Counted from the first letter of the stretch, positions 44,667-55,142 are shown. The stretch: 64,000 nucleotides of DNA from Pseudomonadota bacterium (GCA_021811235.1 JAJZPG010000001.1:172852-236851), one strand, 5' to 3'. Numbers and translations: made by a program. The notes: generated by a model from the letters alone, not told the origin.

Positions 44667-45461
44667 ATGAATTTTCTCGCGGCCTCCATCGAATCGCTCG
44701 GCGCCAAGGTCGTCGGCTGGTTCACCGTCGGCTACGGCATGTTCGCCTTTCTGGTGCAGGCCACCCTCCTGCTGCTGGAGCGCGCCACCTGGAACCGCGC
44801 CACCTTCGACGTCGTGATCAAGCAGGTGTACTTCACCGCCGTGCAGATCCTGCATGTCTTCCTCGGCTACGTGCTGGTCATCTCGTGGCTCATCATCACC
44901 ATCATCCTGTCCACTGCACGCGATTTCGGCCTCACCGAATTCGCCAGCGAAATGACCATCCGCGTGCTGGTGCTGGAGCTCCTGCCCTTCCTCACCGCGC
45001 TGTTCATCGCCTTGCGCTCGGGCAGCGCGATCAATACCGAGGTCGCGCTGATGCAGGTCAACAGCGAATTGGATGCGCTGGCGCACTGCAAGGTTCCGCC
45101 GATGCAGTTCGAGTTCCTGCCGCGCTTGATCGGCGGCGTGATCTCGTCCGTCACGCTGGCCGGTCTGGCCGGGCTGCTCGCACTGCTGCTGGGCTATCTC
45201 GCCATCTACGGCACCACCGCGGCTGGCTTCGAGCCTTATACCCAGACCATCGCAAAGATTTTCGACTTCAGGATCGTCGCCGGACTCGTCATCAAATGCG
45301 CGCTGTTCGGCCTGGCGGTCACGCTGATCCCGGTCACCGCCGGGCTCGAAACGCCGAAGAAGCTGTTCATGGTGCCGGTGTCGGTGCTGCGCGGGATGAT
45401 GCGGGTGTTCTTCGCCATCGTGGCGATCGAGGTGGTGTCATTAGCGCTCAAGTACATCTGA
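44667..45461 (+). CDS. MlaE-family ABC permease
   Basis: LPFLTALFIALRSGSAINTEVALMQVNSELDAL typical MlaE core. Confidence 0.88.
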   Translation: MNFLAASIESLGAKVVGWFTVGYGMFAFLVQATLLLLERATWNRATFDVVIKQVYFTAVQILHVFLGYVLVISWLIITIILSTARDFGLTEFASEMTIRVLVLELLPFLTALFIALRSGSAINTEVALMQVNSELDALAHCKVPPMQFEFLPRLIGGVISSVTLAGLAGLLALLLGYLAIYGTTAAGFEPYTQTIAKIFDFRIVAGLVIKCALFGLAVTLIPVTAGLETPKKLFMVPVSVLRGMMRVFFAIVAIEVVSLALKYI

Positions 45462-45895
45462 TCCCGTTCGCCGACCGCGACGCGCTGCAGGCCGCGGTCG
45501 CCGCGCTGGCCGACGATGTGGCGCGCGTCTCGCACGAACTGCCGCTCCGGGCCAACCTGTCGGCACTCGACAACATCGCACTGATCCCGATCTACCAGCG
45601 CCATTTCAGCGTGGACGAATCGAACCGCCAGGCTTGGCAGCTGCTGGAACAGCTCGGCCACGCCGGCATCGCCGCCTTGCGCGATCCCGACATGACCCCT
45701 GCCCAACGCTTCGTCACCAAGCTTGCGCGCGCCCTCATCCTGCGGCGCCCACGCTTGGTGATCGACCGCCCCGGGGCCATGCTTTACGATGTGCCCTATC
45801 CCGCCTTCATCCGCAAACTGGCCGAGCAGGCGGAGATGACGGGCACCTGGGAAATTTTCGACTTCAGCTGGAACCAGACACTGTATCCGGAATGA
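45458..45895 (+). CDS. truncated/degenerate ABC-ATPase-like subunit of MCE system, probable CTG start
   Basis: Between mlaE- and MCE-type genes; NLSALDNIALIP...MTPAQRFVTKLARALILRRPRLVIDRP resembles the ABC signature/Walker B half without Walker A; CTGA overlap with upstream stop. Confidence 0.65.
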   Translation: MIPFADRDALQAAVAALADDVARVSHELPLRANLSALDNIALIPIYQRHFSVDESNRQAWQLLEQLGHAGIAALRDPDMTPAQRFVTKLARALILRRPRLVIDRPGAMLYDVPYPAFIRKLAEQAEMTGTWEIFDFSWNQTLYPE

Positions 45896-46818
45896 ACAAA
45901 CTGCATTTCAAGGTCGGACTGTTCACCGCTGCCTCGCTGCTGCTCGCGGGCGCTTTCGTCGTCTACCTGCTGCACGCGCGCGGCTTCTTCGAGAAGACCT
46001 ACCATCTGCAGCTGGCGGCGGCGAGCGCGGACGGCGTCGCGCCAGGCGTGCCCATCGTGTTCTCGGGGATTGAAATCGGCCGCGTCACCACGCTGGGCCT
46101 GAACGACAGCGGCGGCATCGTCATCCGCACCGAATTCCTCGAACGCAACGCCAAATGGCTGAAGGAGACCAGCACCTTCACGCTCGACAAGCCGCTGGTC
46201 GGCGGCGCCAAGATCCGCGTCGACTCACCCGACCTCAATGCCCCGGCGCTGCCCGACAATTCCACCATGCTGCTGCTCACCTCCGACATCAGCAAGGAGA
46301 TCCCGGCGCTGGTCGAGCGGGTGAAGGCGATTCTCGCCAACGTCGAGTACCTCACCCGCAAGGACGGCGAGATCAACGCCACGCTCGCCAACTTCAAGAC
46401 CCTGAGCGGACGCATGACCGGCGAACACGGCATGCTCGAAGGCATACTGGGCAGCCCGGAGAAAGCCCGAGCAGTGACCGACTCGCTCGACAAGACCCGT
46501 GCCCTCATGGCCAGGCTCGACAGCCTGGCGGCCAAGAGCGATCAGTGGCTGTTTGCCAAGGAAGGGGTGGCCGAGCAAACGCGCGAATCGCTGGTGCAGA
46601 TGCGGCAGATGCTGAGCGACGCGCAGGCCAGCCTGAAGAAGGCCGACACCCTGATGGCCAATGCGGTGGAAATCTCCGCCGACGTCAAGGAAGGCACGCA
46701 GGACCTCGCCGCGCTGCGTACCGAGATCGACGATGCCGTGCGCAAGGCCAATGCGCTGGTCAACGAGATCAACAAGAAGTGGCCCTTCGCGCGCGACCCG
46801 GAGGTGAAGCTGCCATGA
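45892..46818 (+). CDS. MCE/MlaD family protein
   Basis: TM anchor then ASADGVAPGVPIVFSGIEIGRVTTLGL MCE domain; ATGA overlap. Confidence 0.9.
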   Translation: MNKLHFKVGLFTAASLLLAGAFVVYLLHARGFFEKTYHLQLAAASADGVAPGVPIVFSGIEIGRVTTLGLNDSGGIVIRTEFLERNAKWLKETSTFTLDKPLVGGAKIRVDSPDLNAPALPDNSTMLLLTSDISKEIPALVERVKAILANVEYLTRKDGEINATLANFKTLSGRMTGEHGMLEGILGSPEKARAVTDSLDKTRALMARLDSLAAKSDQWLFAKEGVAEQTRESLVQMRQMLSDAQASLKKADTLMANAVEISADVKEGTQDLAALRTEIDDAVRKANALVNEINKKWPFARDPEVKLP

Positions 46819-47483
46819 GGACGCTGCTCACCCTCGCCAGCCTGATCCTGCTCTCCGCCTGCGGCAGCGGCGGCCCGCCGCCGCCGGACTGGAAAACCGA
46901 CGCCGCCGACCTGATCGGGCGTTACCAGAAGCATGCGCTGCTGGGCGAGAACATGCTGGCCGAGCGCTATTTCCAGCAGGCGGTTGCCGCGACCGGCGGT
47001 GCCGGCCGCGTCGCCGAGACGGCGCGCCTGTGGCTGGTGCGCTGTGCCACCCGCCGCGCCATGCTGATCGACGACGCCTGCGCCGAATACGCCGAACTGG
47101 CGGGCGCCGAGACGAACCCGGCCGACCAGGCCTATTACCGCTTCCTCACCCTGCGCTGGGAAGGGCTCGACCCCGCCCTGCTGCCCGGCCAGCATCGCGA
47201 CCTGGTGCGCGCCCCGGCCGACAAGCGGCCGGGGCTGCTGGATCGTATCGACGATCCGCTGGCGCGCCTGCTCGACGCCAGCCTGCTGGTGATGCGCCTG
47301 GAAGCCGACCGGAGCACTCTGGCGCTGGCGACGGAAACCGCGTCGGTGCAAGGCTGGCGGCAGCCGCTGCTGACCTATCTGAAATTGCAGCAGAAGCAGG
47401 CGGCCGCGCACAACGATACCGTGGAATCGGAGCGCCTCGCGCGACGCATTCGACTGGTCGAGCAAAGCCTCGCCAAGCCGTGA
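46815..47483 (+). CDS. MCE-operon lipoprotein
   Basis: Lipobox LLSAC; ATGA overlap with MCE gene. Confidence 0.78.
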   Translation: MRTLLTLASLILLSACGSGGPPPPDWKTDAADLIGRYQKHALLGENMLAERYFQQAVAATGGAGRVAETARLWLVRCATRRAMLIDDACAEYAELAGAETNPADQAYYRFLTLRWEGLDPALLPGQHRDLVRAPADKRPGLLDRIDDPLARLLDASLLVMRLEADRSTLALATETASVQGWRQPLLTYLKLQQKQAAAHNDTVESERLARRIRLVEQSLAKP

Positions 47484-47599
47484 TCCGGCCCTGCCCGGGC
47501 ATACAAAAATCTAATCACCGAATAACTTAAATAAGCTTGCCTGCGGCTCGGAGCAGCCCCTAGCATCCTCCCCTTTCGTGATCCGGGGAAAATCTGAAC

Positions 47600-48163
47600 A
47601 TGCTCGACTGGCTGTATGCACCCTGGCCCTGGTACGTCTCGGGGCCCCTGATCGGCCTGATGGTGCCGCTCATGCTGTGGATCGGCAATCGCTCGTTCGG
47701 CATCTCGAATAACCTGCGCCACATGTGCGCGATGGCGCAGCCCAAATCCGTCGGCGTCGACTTCTTCCACTACAACTGGCGCGACCACAGCTGGAGCCTG
47801 GTGTTCGCGGCAGGGGCCGTGCTCGGCGGGTTTTTCGCCGGCATCGTGTTCGCCAATCCGCAGCCGGTCGAGCTGTCCGTCGCCGCGCTCACCATGTTCT
47901 CCTACTGGAACGTCCCCATCGGCGGCGGCTTCCTGCCCCCGGTGCTGTTTGATTTCACCTGGCTGAGCGTGATCGTCATGTTCGCCGGCGGGGTCATGGT
48001 CGGTTTCGGCACGCGCTATGCGGCCGGATGCACATCGGGCCATGCCATCACCGGCCTGTCCACGCTGCAGCCGCAGTCCCTGCTCGCGGTGATGGGCATC
48101 TTTGCCGGCGGCTTGTTCTCAGCCCATTTCATCACCCCGCATCTCTTTTCCCTGTTCTGGTAA
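47600..48163 (+). CDS. YeeE/YedE family sulfur-compound transporter half
   Basis: [20 protein letters not shown]. Confidence 0.9.
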   Translation: MLDWLYAPWPWYVSGPLIGLMVPLMLWIGNRSFGISNNLRHMCAMAQPKSVGVDFFHYNWRDHSWSLVFAAGAVLGGFFAGIVFANPQPVELSVAALTMFSYWNVPIGGGFLPPVLFDFTWLSVIVMFAGGVMVGFGTRYAAGCTSGHAITGLSTLQPQSLLAVMGIFAGGLFSAHFITPHLFSLFW

Positions 48164-48168
48164 GCCCC

Positions 48169-48585
48169 ATGCGTTTTCTGCCCTATCTCCTCGCGGGGAT
48201 GGCGTTCGGTTTTGTCATGATCAAATCCGAGGCCGCCTCCTGGTATCGCATCATGGAAATGTTCCATTTCCAGTCCTTCCACATGTTCGGCATCATGATG
48301 AGCGCCATCGCCACCGGCCTCACCGGCGTGCTGCTGCTCAAGCGCTACGGCCGCATGCTCACCCTGGACGGCGAAGCCGTGGTCATCCCGAGCAAGGAAC
48401 CGGGACGTTACAACTACCTGTTCGGCGGCTTGATCTTCGGCCTCGGCTGGGGCGTCATCGGACTGTGCCCGGGCCCCATCTTCTCCCTCGTCGGCATGGG
48501 CTCGATCGGTGCGCTGGCAGCGCTGGCCGGTGCCCTGCACGGCACCTGGCTCTATGGCTGCATAAAAAACCGGTTGCCGCATTGA
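48169..48585 (+). CDS. second YeeE/YedE family half (PmpB-like)
   Basis: FGLGWGVIGLCPGPIFSLVGMG; 5 nt after the first half. Confidence 0.9.
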   Translation: MRFLPYLLAGMAFGFVMIKSEAASWYRIMEMFHFQSFHMFGIMMSAIATGLTGVLLLKRYGRMLTLDGEAVVIPSKEPGRYNYLFGGLIFGLGWGVIGLCPGPIFSLVGMGSIGALAALAGALHGTWLYGCIKNRLPH

Positions 48586-48681
48586 CAAGCCTGCGCGCGA
48601 TGATTACCGTGCTTGCTCGGAGAATTTTTCTTCGTCATAAAACCAAGCTGTAACCCGAATAGTGAAAAGGAGGAGGTACCC

Positions 48682-49191
48682 ATGAAGTACGCAACAATCG
48701 CGCTGGCCGCTCTGGCCGCATTCGCAGGCACCGCACACGCCGCAGCCCCCATGATGTCGCCCGACTGGACCGCCCAGGCCTGCGACGCCTGGAACAAGGA
48801 TGCCACCCTGACCAATGGTCTGGGCGACAAGTGGATCAAGAACGACAAGGGCCGCGGCTACAAGATCATTCACCTGTATCGCACCGACTGCGGCGAAGCG
48901 ACGCAAACCGAAATGAAGATCGTGGCCAAGGACGGCAAGGCCATGTGCGTTTACGGCGGCGCCGTGCAAAACCCCAAGATGGATCACGGCGTCGACTACA
49001 CCATGCACGCCACCAGCGAGCGCTGGGAAGAAATGGGTGCCGGCGAATACGGCCCGATGAAGGCCATGATGTTCGGCCGCCTCAAGTTCAGCGGTCCGAA
49101 GATGGAAGCCATGAGCGTGATGGGCCCGTTCGAGGCCTTCCTGCGCCTGCCGGGCAAGATCCCCGGCGACAAGGCCTGCCCTGCCAAATAA
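48682..49191 (+). CDS. exported SCP2-like sterol-binding domain protein
   Basis: Strong SD AGGAGGAGG, signal peptide MKYATIALAALAAFAGTAHA; SCP2 assignment tentative. Confidence 0.7.
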   Translation: MKYATIALAALAAFAGTAHAAAPMMSPDWTAQACDAWNKDATLTNGLGDKWIKNDKGRGYKIIHLYRTDCGEATQTEMKIVAKDGKAMCVYGGAVQNPKMDHGVDYTMHATSERWEEMGAGEYGPMKAMMFGRLKFSGPKMEAMSVMGPFEAFLRLPGKIPGDKACPAK

Positions 49192-49207
49192 AGCAGGCGC
49201 AATACGG

Positions 49208-49235
49208 AAAAGCCGGGAGTGATCCCGGCTTTTTT
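49208..49235. terminator. bidirectional terminator
   Basis: AAAAGCCGGGA-GTGA-TCCCGGCTTTTTT between convergent genes. Confidence 0.85.
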
Positions 49236-49257
49236 ACGTCAGCGAACCGTGTCCGGC

Positions 49258-49743
49258 TTAATGGACCGTCCCGGTTTTCACATCGAGCGGGCGGCCGTTG
49301 CGGATTTCCTCCGGCGTGGCGTCCCGGATGTCCATCACGTTCACCAGACAGGTGACGCTCTGCCCGGCCAGCGAGGGGTTGCCGTCCACCGTCACCTTGC
49401 CGTTTTCGATCGAAGTGACGTAAAAAGGCTTGGTCTCGCCCGCTTCGTTCTCGAACAGGACTTCCGCACCGACCCGGCGAAACTGCGGCGGCACGTTCTC
49501 GATGTCGTCGACGAACACCAGGCTCTCGTCGCGCAGCCCGTAGCCCTCCTCGGGCGACAACGTGATCTCGACGCGATCGCCGATCTTGCAGCCGTCGACC
49601 GCCGATTCGATCGCCGGCAGGATGCCGCTGTTGGCCCCTTGCACATAGCCGACCGGAATGTCGTGCTGTTCGACGACCATGCCGCGTGCGTCGAGAATGG
49701 AATACGTGATGTATACGAGTTTGTTAGGCGTCACCGTGGTCAT
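49258..49743 (-). CDS. SlyD-like FKBP-type peptidyl-prolyl isomerase
   Basis: GMVVEQHDIPVGYVQGANSGILPAIESAVDGCKIGDRVEITLSPEEGYG. Confidence 0.9.
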   Translation of the reverse strand: MTTVTPNKLVYITYSILDARGMVVEQHDIPVGYVQGANSGILPAIESAVDGCKIGDRVEITLSPEEGYGLRDESLVFVDDIENVPPQFRRVGAEVLFENEAGETKPFYVTSIENGKVTVDGNPSLAGQSVTCLVNVMDIRDATPEEIRNGRPLDVKTGTVH

Positions 49744-49848
49744 GCTGTCTCATCCTGTTTCTTGGAAAGGCGCCCGACCATCGGCCGGATGGCTGCGGAA
49801 CGCCTCGCTTATGATACCTTCGAAGTCTGCCACACACATCGTTCAGCC

Positions 49849-51501
49849 ATGAAACCGCTCAAGCACCTGCCCGCCTGGAAGACGCTGGAACAGCACTTCA
49901 AGGCCATGCGTACTTTCGACATGCGCGCCGCGTTCCGCGAAGACGCATCGCGCTTCGACAATCTGACGCTGCGTTGCGGCAACCTCCTGCTCGACTACTC
50001 GAAAAACCGCGTCACCACCGCAACCATGCAGCACCTGATGCAGCTGGCGCGCGAATCGGAGCTGGAAGCCGCGCGCAACGCCATGTGCAGCGGCGAGCGC
50101 ATCAACTTCACCGAGAAACGCGCAGTGCTGCACGTCGCACTGCGCGCACCGGTGCGTCCGCCGCTGATGGTGGAAGGCATCGAGGTCGAAAGCGAAGTGG
50201 CCAAGGTGCTCAAACGCATGCAGGGCTTCGTCGAATCGATCCACAACGGCAGCTGGCTGGGCCATACCGGCAAGCCGATCCGCGACGTGGTGAACATCGG
50301 CATCGGCGGATCGGACCTGGGACCGGCGATGGTTTGCGCCGCGCTCGACCATTACGCGGTGGAAAACCTGCGCGTGCATTTCGTCTCCAACCTCGACCCC
50401 GCGCATCTCGCCGGCACGCTGAAACAGCTCGATCCCGAAACCACGCTGTTCATCGTCGCCTCGAAGACCTTCACCACGCTGGAAACGCTCGCCAACGCCA
50501 ACTCGGCCAAGGCCTGGCTGCTCGCCGCGCTGCGCTCGCCTGCCGCTGTGGCGCGCCATTTCGTGGCGCTGTCGACCAACGCGCAGGCGGTCGAGGCATT
50601 CGGCATCGATCCCGACAACATGTTCATCTTCTGGGACTGGGTCGGCGGCCGCTATTCGCTGTGGTCGGCGATCGGCCTGTCGATCGCGCTGCAGATCGGC
50701 TGGGGCAATTTCCAGGCACTGCTGGCGGGCGCGCACGCGATGGACATCCATTTCAAGGAAGCGCCGCTGGAGGCCAACATGCCGGTGATCCTCGGCATGC
50801 TCGGCATCTGGTACGCGAACTTCTGGGGCACCGACACCTACGGCATCTTCCCCTACGACCAGCGCCTGCGCCTGCTGGTGCCGTTCCTGCAGCAGCTCGA
50901 CATGGAATCGAACGGCAAGAACGTCAACCGCGCCAACAAGCTGGTCAACTACAACACCGGCCCCATCGTGTGGGGCGCGCCCGGCACCAACGGCCAGCAC
51001 GCCTTCTTCGAACTGGTGCATCAGGGCACGCGCCTGATCCCGACCGATTTCCTCGTCGCGGCGGTCAACCCCACGCCGCTCGCCGACCAGCACGAATGGC
51101 TGCTGGCGAACTGCCTGGCGCAGACCGAAGCGCTGCTGAAGGGCAAGTCGCGCGCGGTGATCGAAGCGGAACTGATCGCCCAGGGCATGAGCCGCGAAGA
51201 CGCGAAGGCGCTCGCCCCGCACAAGGTCTTCCCCGGCAACCGGCCCAGCAACACCCTGCTCTACCAGAAGCTCGACCCGCACACGCTCGGCATGCTGATC
51301 GCGCTCTACGAGCACAAGGTATTCGTGCAGGGCGTGATCTGGCAGATCAACAGTTTCGACCAGTGGGGCGTCGAGCTCGGCAAGCAGCTGGCGCCGCCGA
51401 TCCGCGCCGCGCTGAGCTCGGTGCGCGTGATCGGCGAACACGACGGCTCGACCCTGGGACTCATCGCCGACATCCGCCGGCGGCGCGGACTCAATACCTG
51501 A
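49849..51501 (+). CDS. pgi: glucose-6-phosphate isomerase
   Basis: NIGIGGSDLGPAM, SKTFTT, GKNVNR motifs; start MKPLKHLPAW. Confidence 0.97.
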   Translation: MKPLKHLPAWKTLEQHFKAMRTFDMRAAFREDASRFDNLTLRCGNLLLDYSKNRVTTATMQHLMQLARESELEAARNAMCSGERINFTEKRAVLHVALRAPVRPPLMVEGIEVESEVAKVLKRMQGFVESIHNGSWLGHTGKPIRDVVNIGIGGSDLGPAMVCAALDHYAVENLRVHFVSNLDPAHLAGTLKQLDPETTLFIVASKTFTTLETLANANSAKAWLLAALRSPAAVARHFVALSTNAQAVEAFGIDPDNMFIFWDWVGGRYSLWSAIGLSIALQIGWGNFQALLAGAHAMDIHFKEAPLEANMPVILGMLGIWYANFWGTDTYGIFPYDQRLRLLVPFLQQLDMESNGKNVNRANKLVNYNTGPIVWGAPGTNGQHAFFELVHQGTRLIPTDFLVAAVNPTPLADQHEWLLANCLAQTEALLKGKSRAVIEAELIAQGMSREDAKALAPHKVFPGNRPSNTLLYQKLDPHTLGMLIALYEHKVFVQGVIWQINSFDQWGVELGKQLAPPIRAALSSVRVIGEHDGSTLGLIADIRRRRGLNT

Positions 51502-52933
51502 CGCGCACGCGGTAGCTGAGCGTCGTCTTGCCTTCCGCGGGCACCCTCACCTTCCATTCGGCGGTGCCGGACGCCGCCTTGGTGTGCGGCTGCGACTCGG
51601 ACACCATGGCCCAGTCGCCGGGCATCGGCTCGCGCACGGTGACGGTGACGGCTTCCGCCTTGGCGTTCTTCAGCACGATTTCGTAGGCCGATTCGAACAC
51701 GTAGTTGTAGCGGCTGGTGCCGGCGAGCTTCTGGAAAGCGGTCTGCTTTCTGTCTGCCGTGAGGTCGAATGCCTCACCGAGCTTCAGGCGCACCGTCTCG
51801 TTCTTCGGCGTATGGTCGATACGATCCTCGCCGACGAACTGCGCGTTGCCCTGGCCGTCCTTCTTGTATACGCGGACGATGCCCTTGGGCAGGGGCACGC
51901 CGAGTCCCCCGCCTTTGTTGTCGAACTCGACGAACACGCCGACCTTGATCTTCTGCCCGAGGTCGCCGTGCTGGCCGGAATAATAGTAATTCGCGCCCTC
52001 GAGCAGGAATTCCTTCCTCACCGGCACTCGCCCCGCCGACATCAGCGCGACCTGCTTGGTCTGGTTCTCCGCCAGCGTGGTGGGACGCTGCAGCGTATAA
52101 AGGTGGTACTCGAACAGCGATTCCTGCTGCATCTCGGCGGCGTCGGCCGCCTTCGCCGCCATCGTCATCGCGTTGCCCGACATCGGACGGGCCTCGCGCA
52201 CCCGGTTGACGTCGCCCGCCACCAGTTGCAACCGGGCATGGGGATAGGCCGCGCCGCTCTGATTGGTCAGCGTCACCCAGCCGTTGAGATCGAGCCGGTC
52301 GTCGCCGGCATTCAGCTCGGCCACATAGTCGGCGCGCCATGACAGGCCGCCGGTCAGGTAGGACAGCTCCAGGTTCTGCTGGCCGGCCGTCTGATTGAGC
52401 AGCGCAATCACCAACGTAGGCCTGTCGCGCAGGGTATCGGGCACACCGGGGAACGCCAGCCTTCCCGGCACGCCGGTTTCGATGCGATCGGCGAATTTGA
52501 GCACGACGCCGCCGTTGCTCGCCAGGACGGTGGCCGTCTCGCGCGTTTCCGCACCGGTGGCGGGGTTCGTCCTGACTACGACGACCTCGCGCCCGACGTA
52601 TTTTTCGAGCAGTTTCTCCGGCGTCAACAGGTCGAAATCGAAATTCTGCTCCTGCAGCCTGAAGCCGTCTGGATTCGTCAGGTTGCGCAACTGCGCCGTC
52701 TCGGGGCGCATCTGGGCCGACACTTCGCGCCACGCCAGCTGATTGGAATCGCGCGCCAGCCGGATGCGCCGCGCATCCTTCACCAGCGCGAGGTTGTCGT
52801 TGTAAATGGTGACGGCCACACTGTGCTGGTCGGAGGCGGTGCTGACGATCTCGTCGGGTGGCGCTGCCCAGCCGGCATGGGCAGCGAACATCAATCCGGC
52901 CATCATCATGTGCAACAGGCTTTTCTTCATCAT
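51491..52933 (-). CDS. DUF4139-domain exported protein
   Basis: VTIYNDNLALVKDARRI, ELSYLTGGLSWRADYVAEL; overlaps pgi end by 11 bp, convergent. Confidence 0.85.
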   Translation of the reverse strand: MMKKSLLHMMMAGLMFAAHAGWAAPPDEIVSTASDQHSVAVTIYNDNLALVKDARRIRLARDSNQLAWREVSAQMRPETAQLRNLTNPDGFRLQEQNFDFDLLTPEKLLEKYVGREVVVVRTNPATGAETRETATVLASNGGVVLKFADRIETGVPGRLAFPGVPDTLRDRPTLVIALLNQTAGQQNLELSYLTGGLSWRADYVAELNAGDDRLDLNGWVTLTNQSGAAYPHARLQLVAGDVNRVREARPMSGNAMTMAAKAADAAEMQQESLFEYHLYTLQRPTTLAENQTKQVALMSAGRVPVRKEFLLEGANYYYSGQHGDLGQKIKVGVFVEFDNKGGGLGVPLPKGIVRVYKKDGQGNAQFVGEDRIDHTPKNETVRLKLGEAFDLTADRKQTAFQKLAGTSRYNYVFESAYEIVLKNAKAEAVTVTVREPMPGDWAMVSESQPHTKAASGTAEWKVRVPAEGKTTLSYRVRVRY

Positions 52934-53026
52934 CTCGTCCCTCCCTCCGCGTATGGCAAGCGTGCATGATGACCCATCCTCACGGAAAATGGTTCGCAGC
53001 GCTAGAATGCCCGGATCATTCCCGCA

Positions 53027-54328
53027 ATGAACAACATGAGCTCAGACGATCCCCACCCCCCGCGCATAGTCGGCGGCGGCATCAACACCAGCGAATCCGA
53101 GCAACCCGTCGTGGTCACCCAAATGCTGGGCATCCCCAGCGACGGGCCGGTCCGTGAGGAAACCCTGCGGGCGCGCTTTCTGTCCTTCGATCCGCTGTTC
53201 GACGCGGGCTCCAACCTGGTCGCCCATCAACTGGTCCTGCGCGGCCGCACCGCGACTGCCGATGCCCCCCCGGAACTGCGCCAGATGGACGAGGACATGC
53301 TGCTGACCGGCCTGTATTCCCTGACCCAGGGCGGTCTGAGCGGCGACCTGCCCCTGCTGGTGCAGATCAGCACCGGCGTGCTGTTCAGCGACATCCCGCA
53401 GCAGCTCAACCATCGCCAGCTGATCTGGTGCGTGGCACTCGCCAACGAACAGCACCTGGCGCGTGCCCTGGCCCTGCAGGACGCGGGACTGACCTTCTGC
53501 CCGACACTGAGCCGCAGCGATGCCGTCGTGCAGGACAGCGCATCCGCCTGGCGCTATCTCGCCTGCCATGCCGACGATACGCCCCCTGCAGTCAAGGCGC
53601 GCCTGATCGTGGAAGGCGTGCGCCATGCCCACACCCCGGCACGCTGGCCGGAGAACGCCTGGTTCAAGGGCAGCTTTTTCACCGGCGACACCCAGCCTGC
53701 GCAAGACACCCGCGAGCAGGCGATGCAGCTCGATCTGCTCGCCATCGCGTTGCGCCAGTCGGCCGATACGCTGGGCCAGTTTTTCCGGCTCAACCCGGAC
53801 ATGGCCCCGCGCCTGCTCGCCATTGCCAACTCCCAGGTCGGCGGCCTGAGCCGGCCGGCGGAGTCGGCCGCCCACGCGCTCGTCATGCTGGGCGCGCCGC
53901 GCGCCCGCCGGGTGGCGGCCCTGCTTGCCCTGGCCGGCAAGGAGCCGACCGATGCCGCGCGGCACTATGCGATGACCGCCCTCACGCGGGCCCTGTTCAT
54001 GGGCAAGATCACCCGCTTGGGCGCCCCTGCCGAGAGTGCCGCCTCCGCCTTCGAGATCGGTCTCCTGTCGACCGCGACCCATGCGCTGTCGCTGCCGGTG
54101 GAAACCCTGATCCGCAAGCTGGGGCTGTCGGCGACCAGCGCGCGCGCGCTGAGTTCGCATCCCTCGCCGGAAGGCGCGCTGCTGCAGCTGACTTATGCCT
54201 GCGAAAACAACGACGTCGAAACCCTGGCCACCTATGCGCAACAGCTGGACATCCCGCTGCATCAGATCTCCGTGGCCTATCTCGATGCCCTGATCGCCGC
54301 CTCGGCACTCGACGCAGCCCTGCACTGA
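53027..54328 (+). CDS. degenerate-EAL plus HDOD (YuxH-like) signalling protein
   Basis: RFLSFDPLFDAGSNLVAHQLVLRGR then HDOD-like helical C-terminus. Confidence 0.75.
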   Translation: MNNMSSDDPHPPRIVGGGINTSESEQPVVVTQMLGIPSDGPVREETLRARFLSFDPLFDAGSNLVAHQLVLRGRTATADAPPELRQMDEDMLLTGLYSLTQGGLSGDLPLLVQISTGVLFSDIPQQLNHRQLIWCVALANEQHLARALALQDAGLTFCPTLSRSDAVVQDSASAWRYLACHADDTPPAVKARLIVEGVRHAHTPARWPENAWFKGSFFTGDTQPAQDTREQAMQLDLLAIALRQSADTLGQFFRLNPDMAPRLLAIANSQVGGLSRPAESAAHALVMLGAPRARRVAALLALAGKEPTDAARHYAMTALTRALFMGKITRLGAPAESAASAFEIGLLSTATHALSLPVETLIRKLGLSATSARALSSHPSPEGALLQLTYACENNDVETLATYAQQLDIPLHQISVAYLDALIAASALDAALH

Positions 54329-54365
54329 CAGCGTAAAATGGCGGTTTTGCCCGCGCAGCCGCCTC

Positions 54366-55142
54366 ATGCAGCCCACCCTGGTTTTCGACATTGAAACGAT
54401 CCCCGACCTCGCCGGCTTCGCCGCAGTCAACGGCATAGCCGAATCCGCCCTGCCCCAGGCCGAGCTCGCCGAAATGGCGCTGCTCGCCCGCCGCCAGAAG
54501 ACCGGCAGCGACTTCATGCCGCACCATCTGCACCGCATCGTCGCCATTTCCTGCGTGCTCAGGAGCGGCGACCAGCTCAAGGTGTGGTCGCTCGGCGAAC
54601 CCGGCAGCAGCGAGGCCGAACTGATCCAGCGTTTCTACGACGGCATCGAGCGCTACACCCCGCAGCTCGTTTCATGGAACGGCGGCGGCTTCGACCTGCC
54701 GGTACTGCACTACCGCAGCCTGATCCACGGCGTGGCGGCGGCACGCTACTGGGACTGGGGCGACGACGACAAGGAATTCAAGTGGAACAACTACCTGTCG
54801 CGCTACCACACCCGCCACCTCGACCTGATGGACGTGCTGGCGATGTACCAGCCGCGTGCCAACGCGCCGCTCGACGACATGGCCAAGCTGTGCGGCTTTC
54901 CCGGCAAGCTGGGGATGGACGGCTCGAAGGTTCTGGACGCCTTCCAGCGCGGCGAGATCGACGCCATCCGCAACTACTGCGAGACCGACGTGATGAACAC
55001 CTGGCTGGTCTACCTGCGCTTCCAGAAGATGCGCGGCACCCTGACCGAGGCGGCCTACGCTGCCGAGATCGAGCTCGCACGCAGCACCGTGGCATCCCAT
55101 CCTGTCCCGCACTGGCAGGAATTCCTGGCGGCGTGGGCATGA
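54366..55142 (+). CDS. predicted 3'-5' exonuclease, PolB-like
   Basis: [41 protein letters not shown] motifs. Confidence 0.9.
   Translation: MQPTLVFDIETIPDLAGFAAVNGIAESALPQAELAEMALLARRQKTGSDFMPHHLHRIVAISCVLRSGDQLKVWSLGEPGSSEAELIQRFYDGIERYTPQLVSWNGGGFDLPVLHYRSLIHGVAAARYWDWGDDDKEFKWNNYLSRYHTRHLDLMDVLAMYQPRANAPLDDMAKLCGFPGKLGMDGSKVLDAFQRGEIDAIRNYCETDVMNTWLVYLRFQKMRGTLTEAAYAAEIELARSTVASHPVPHWQEFLAAWA

Noticed and set aside
49843-51441. 532-aa minus-strand ORF antisense to pgi
   Set aside because: Shadow ORF of pgi.
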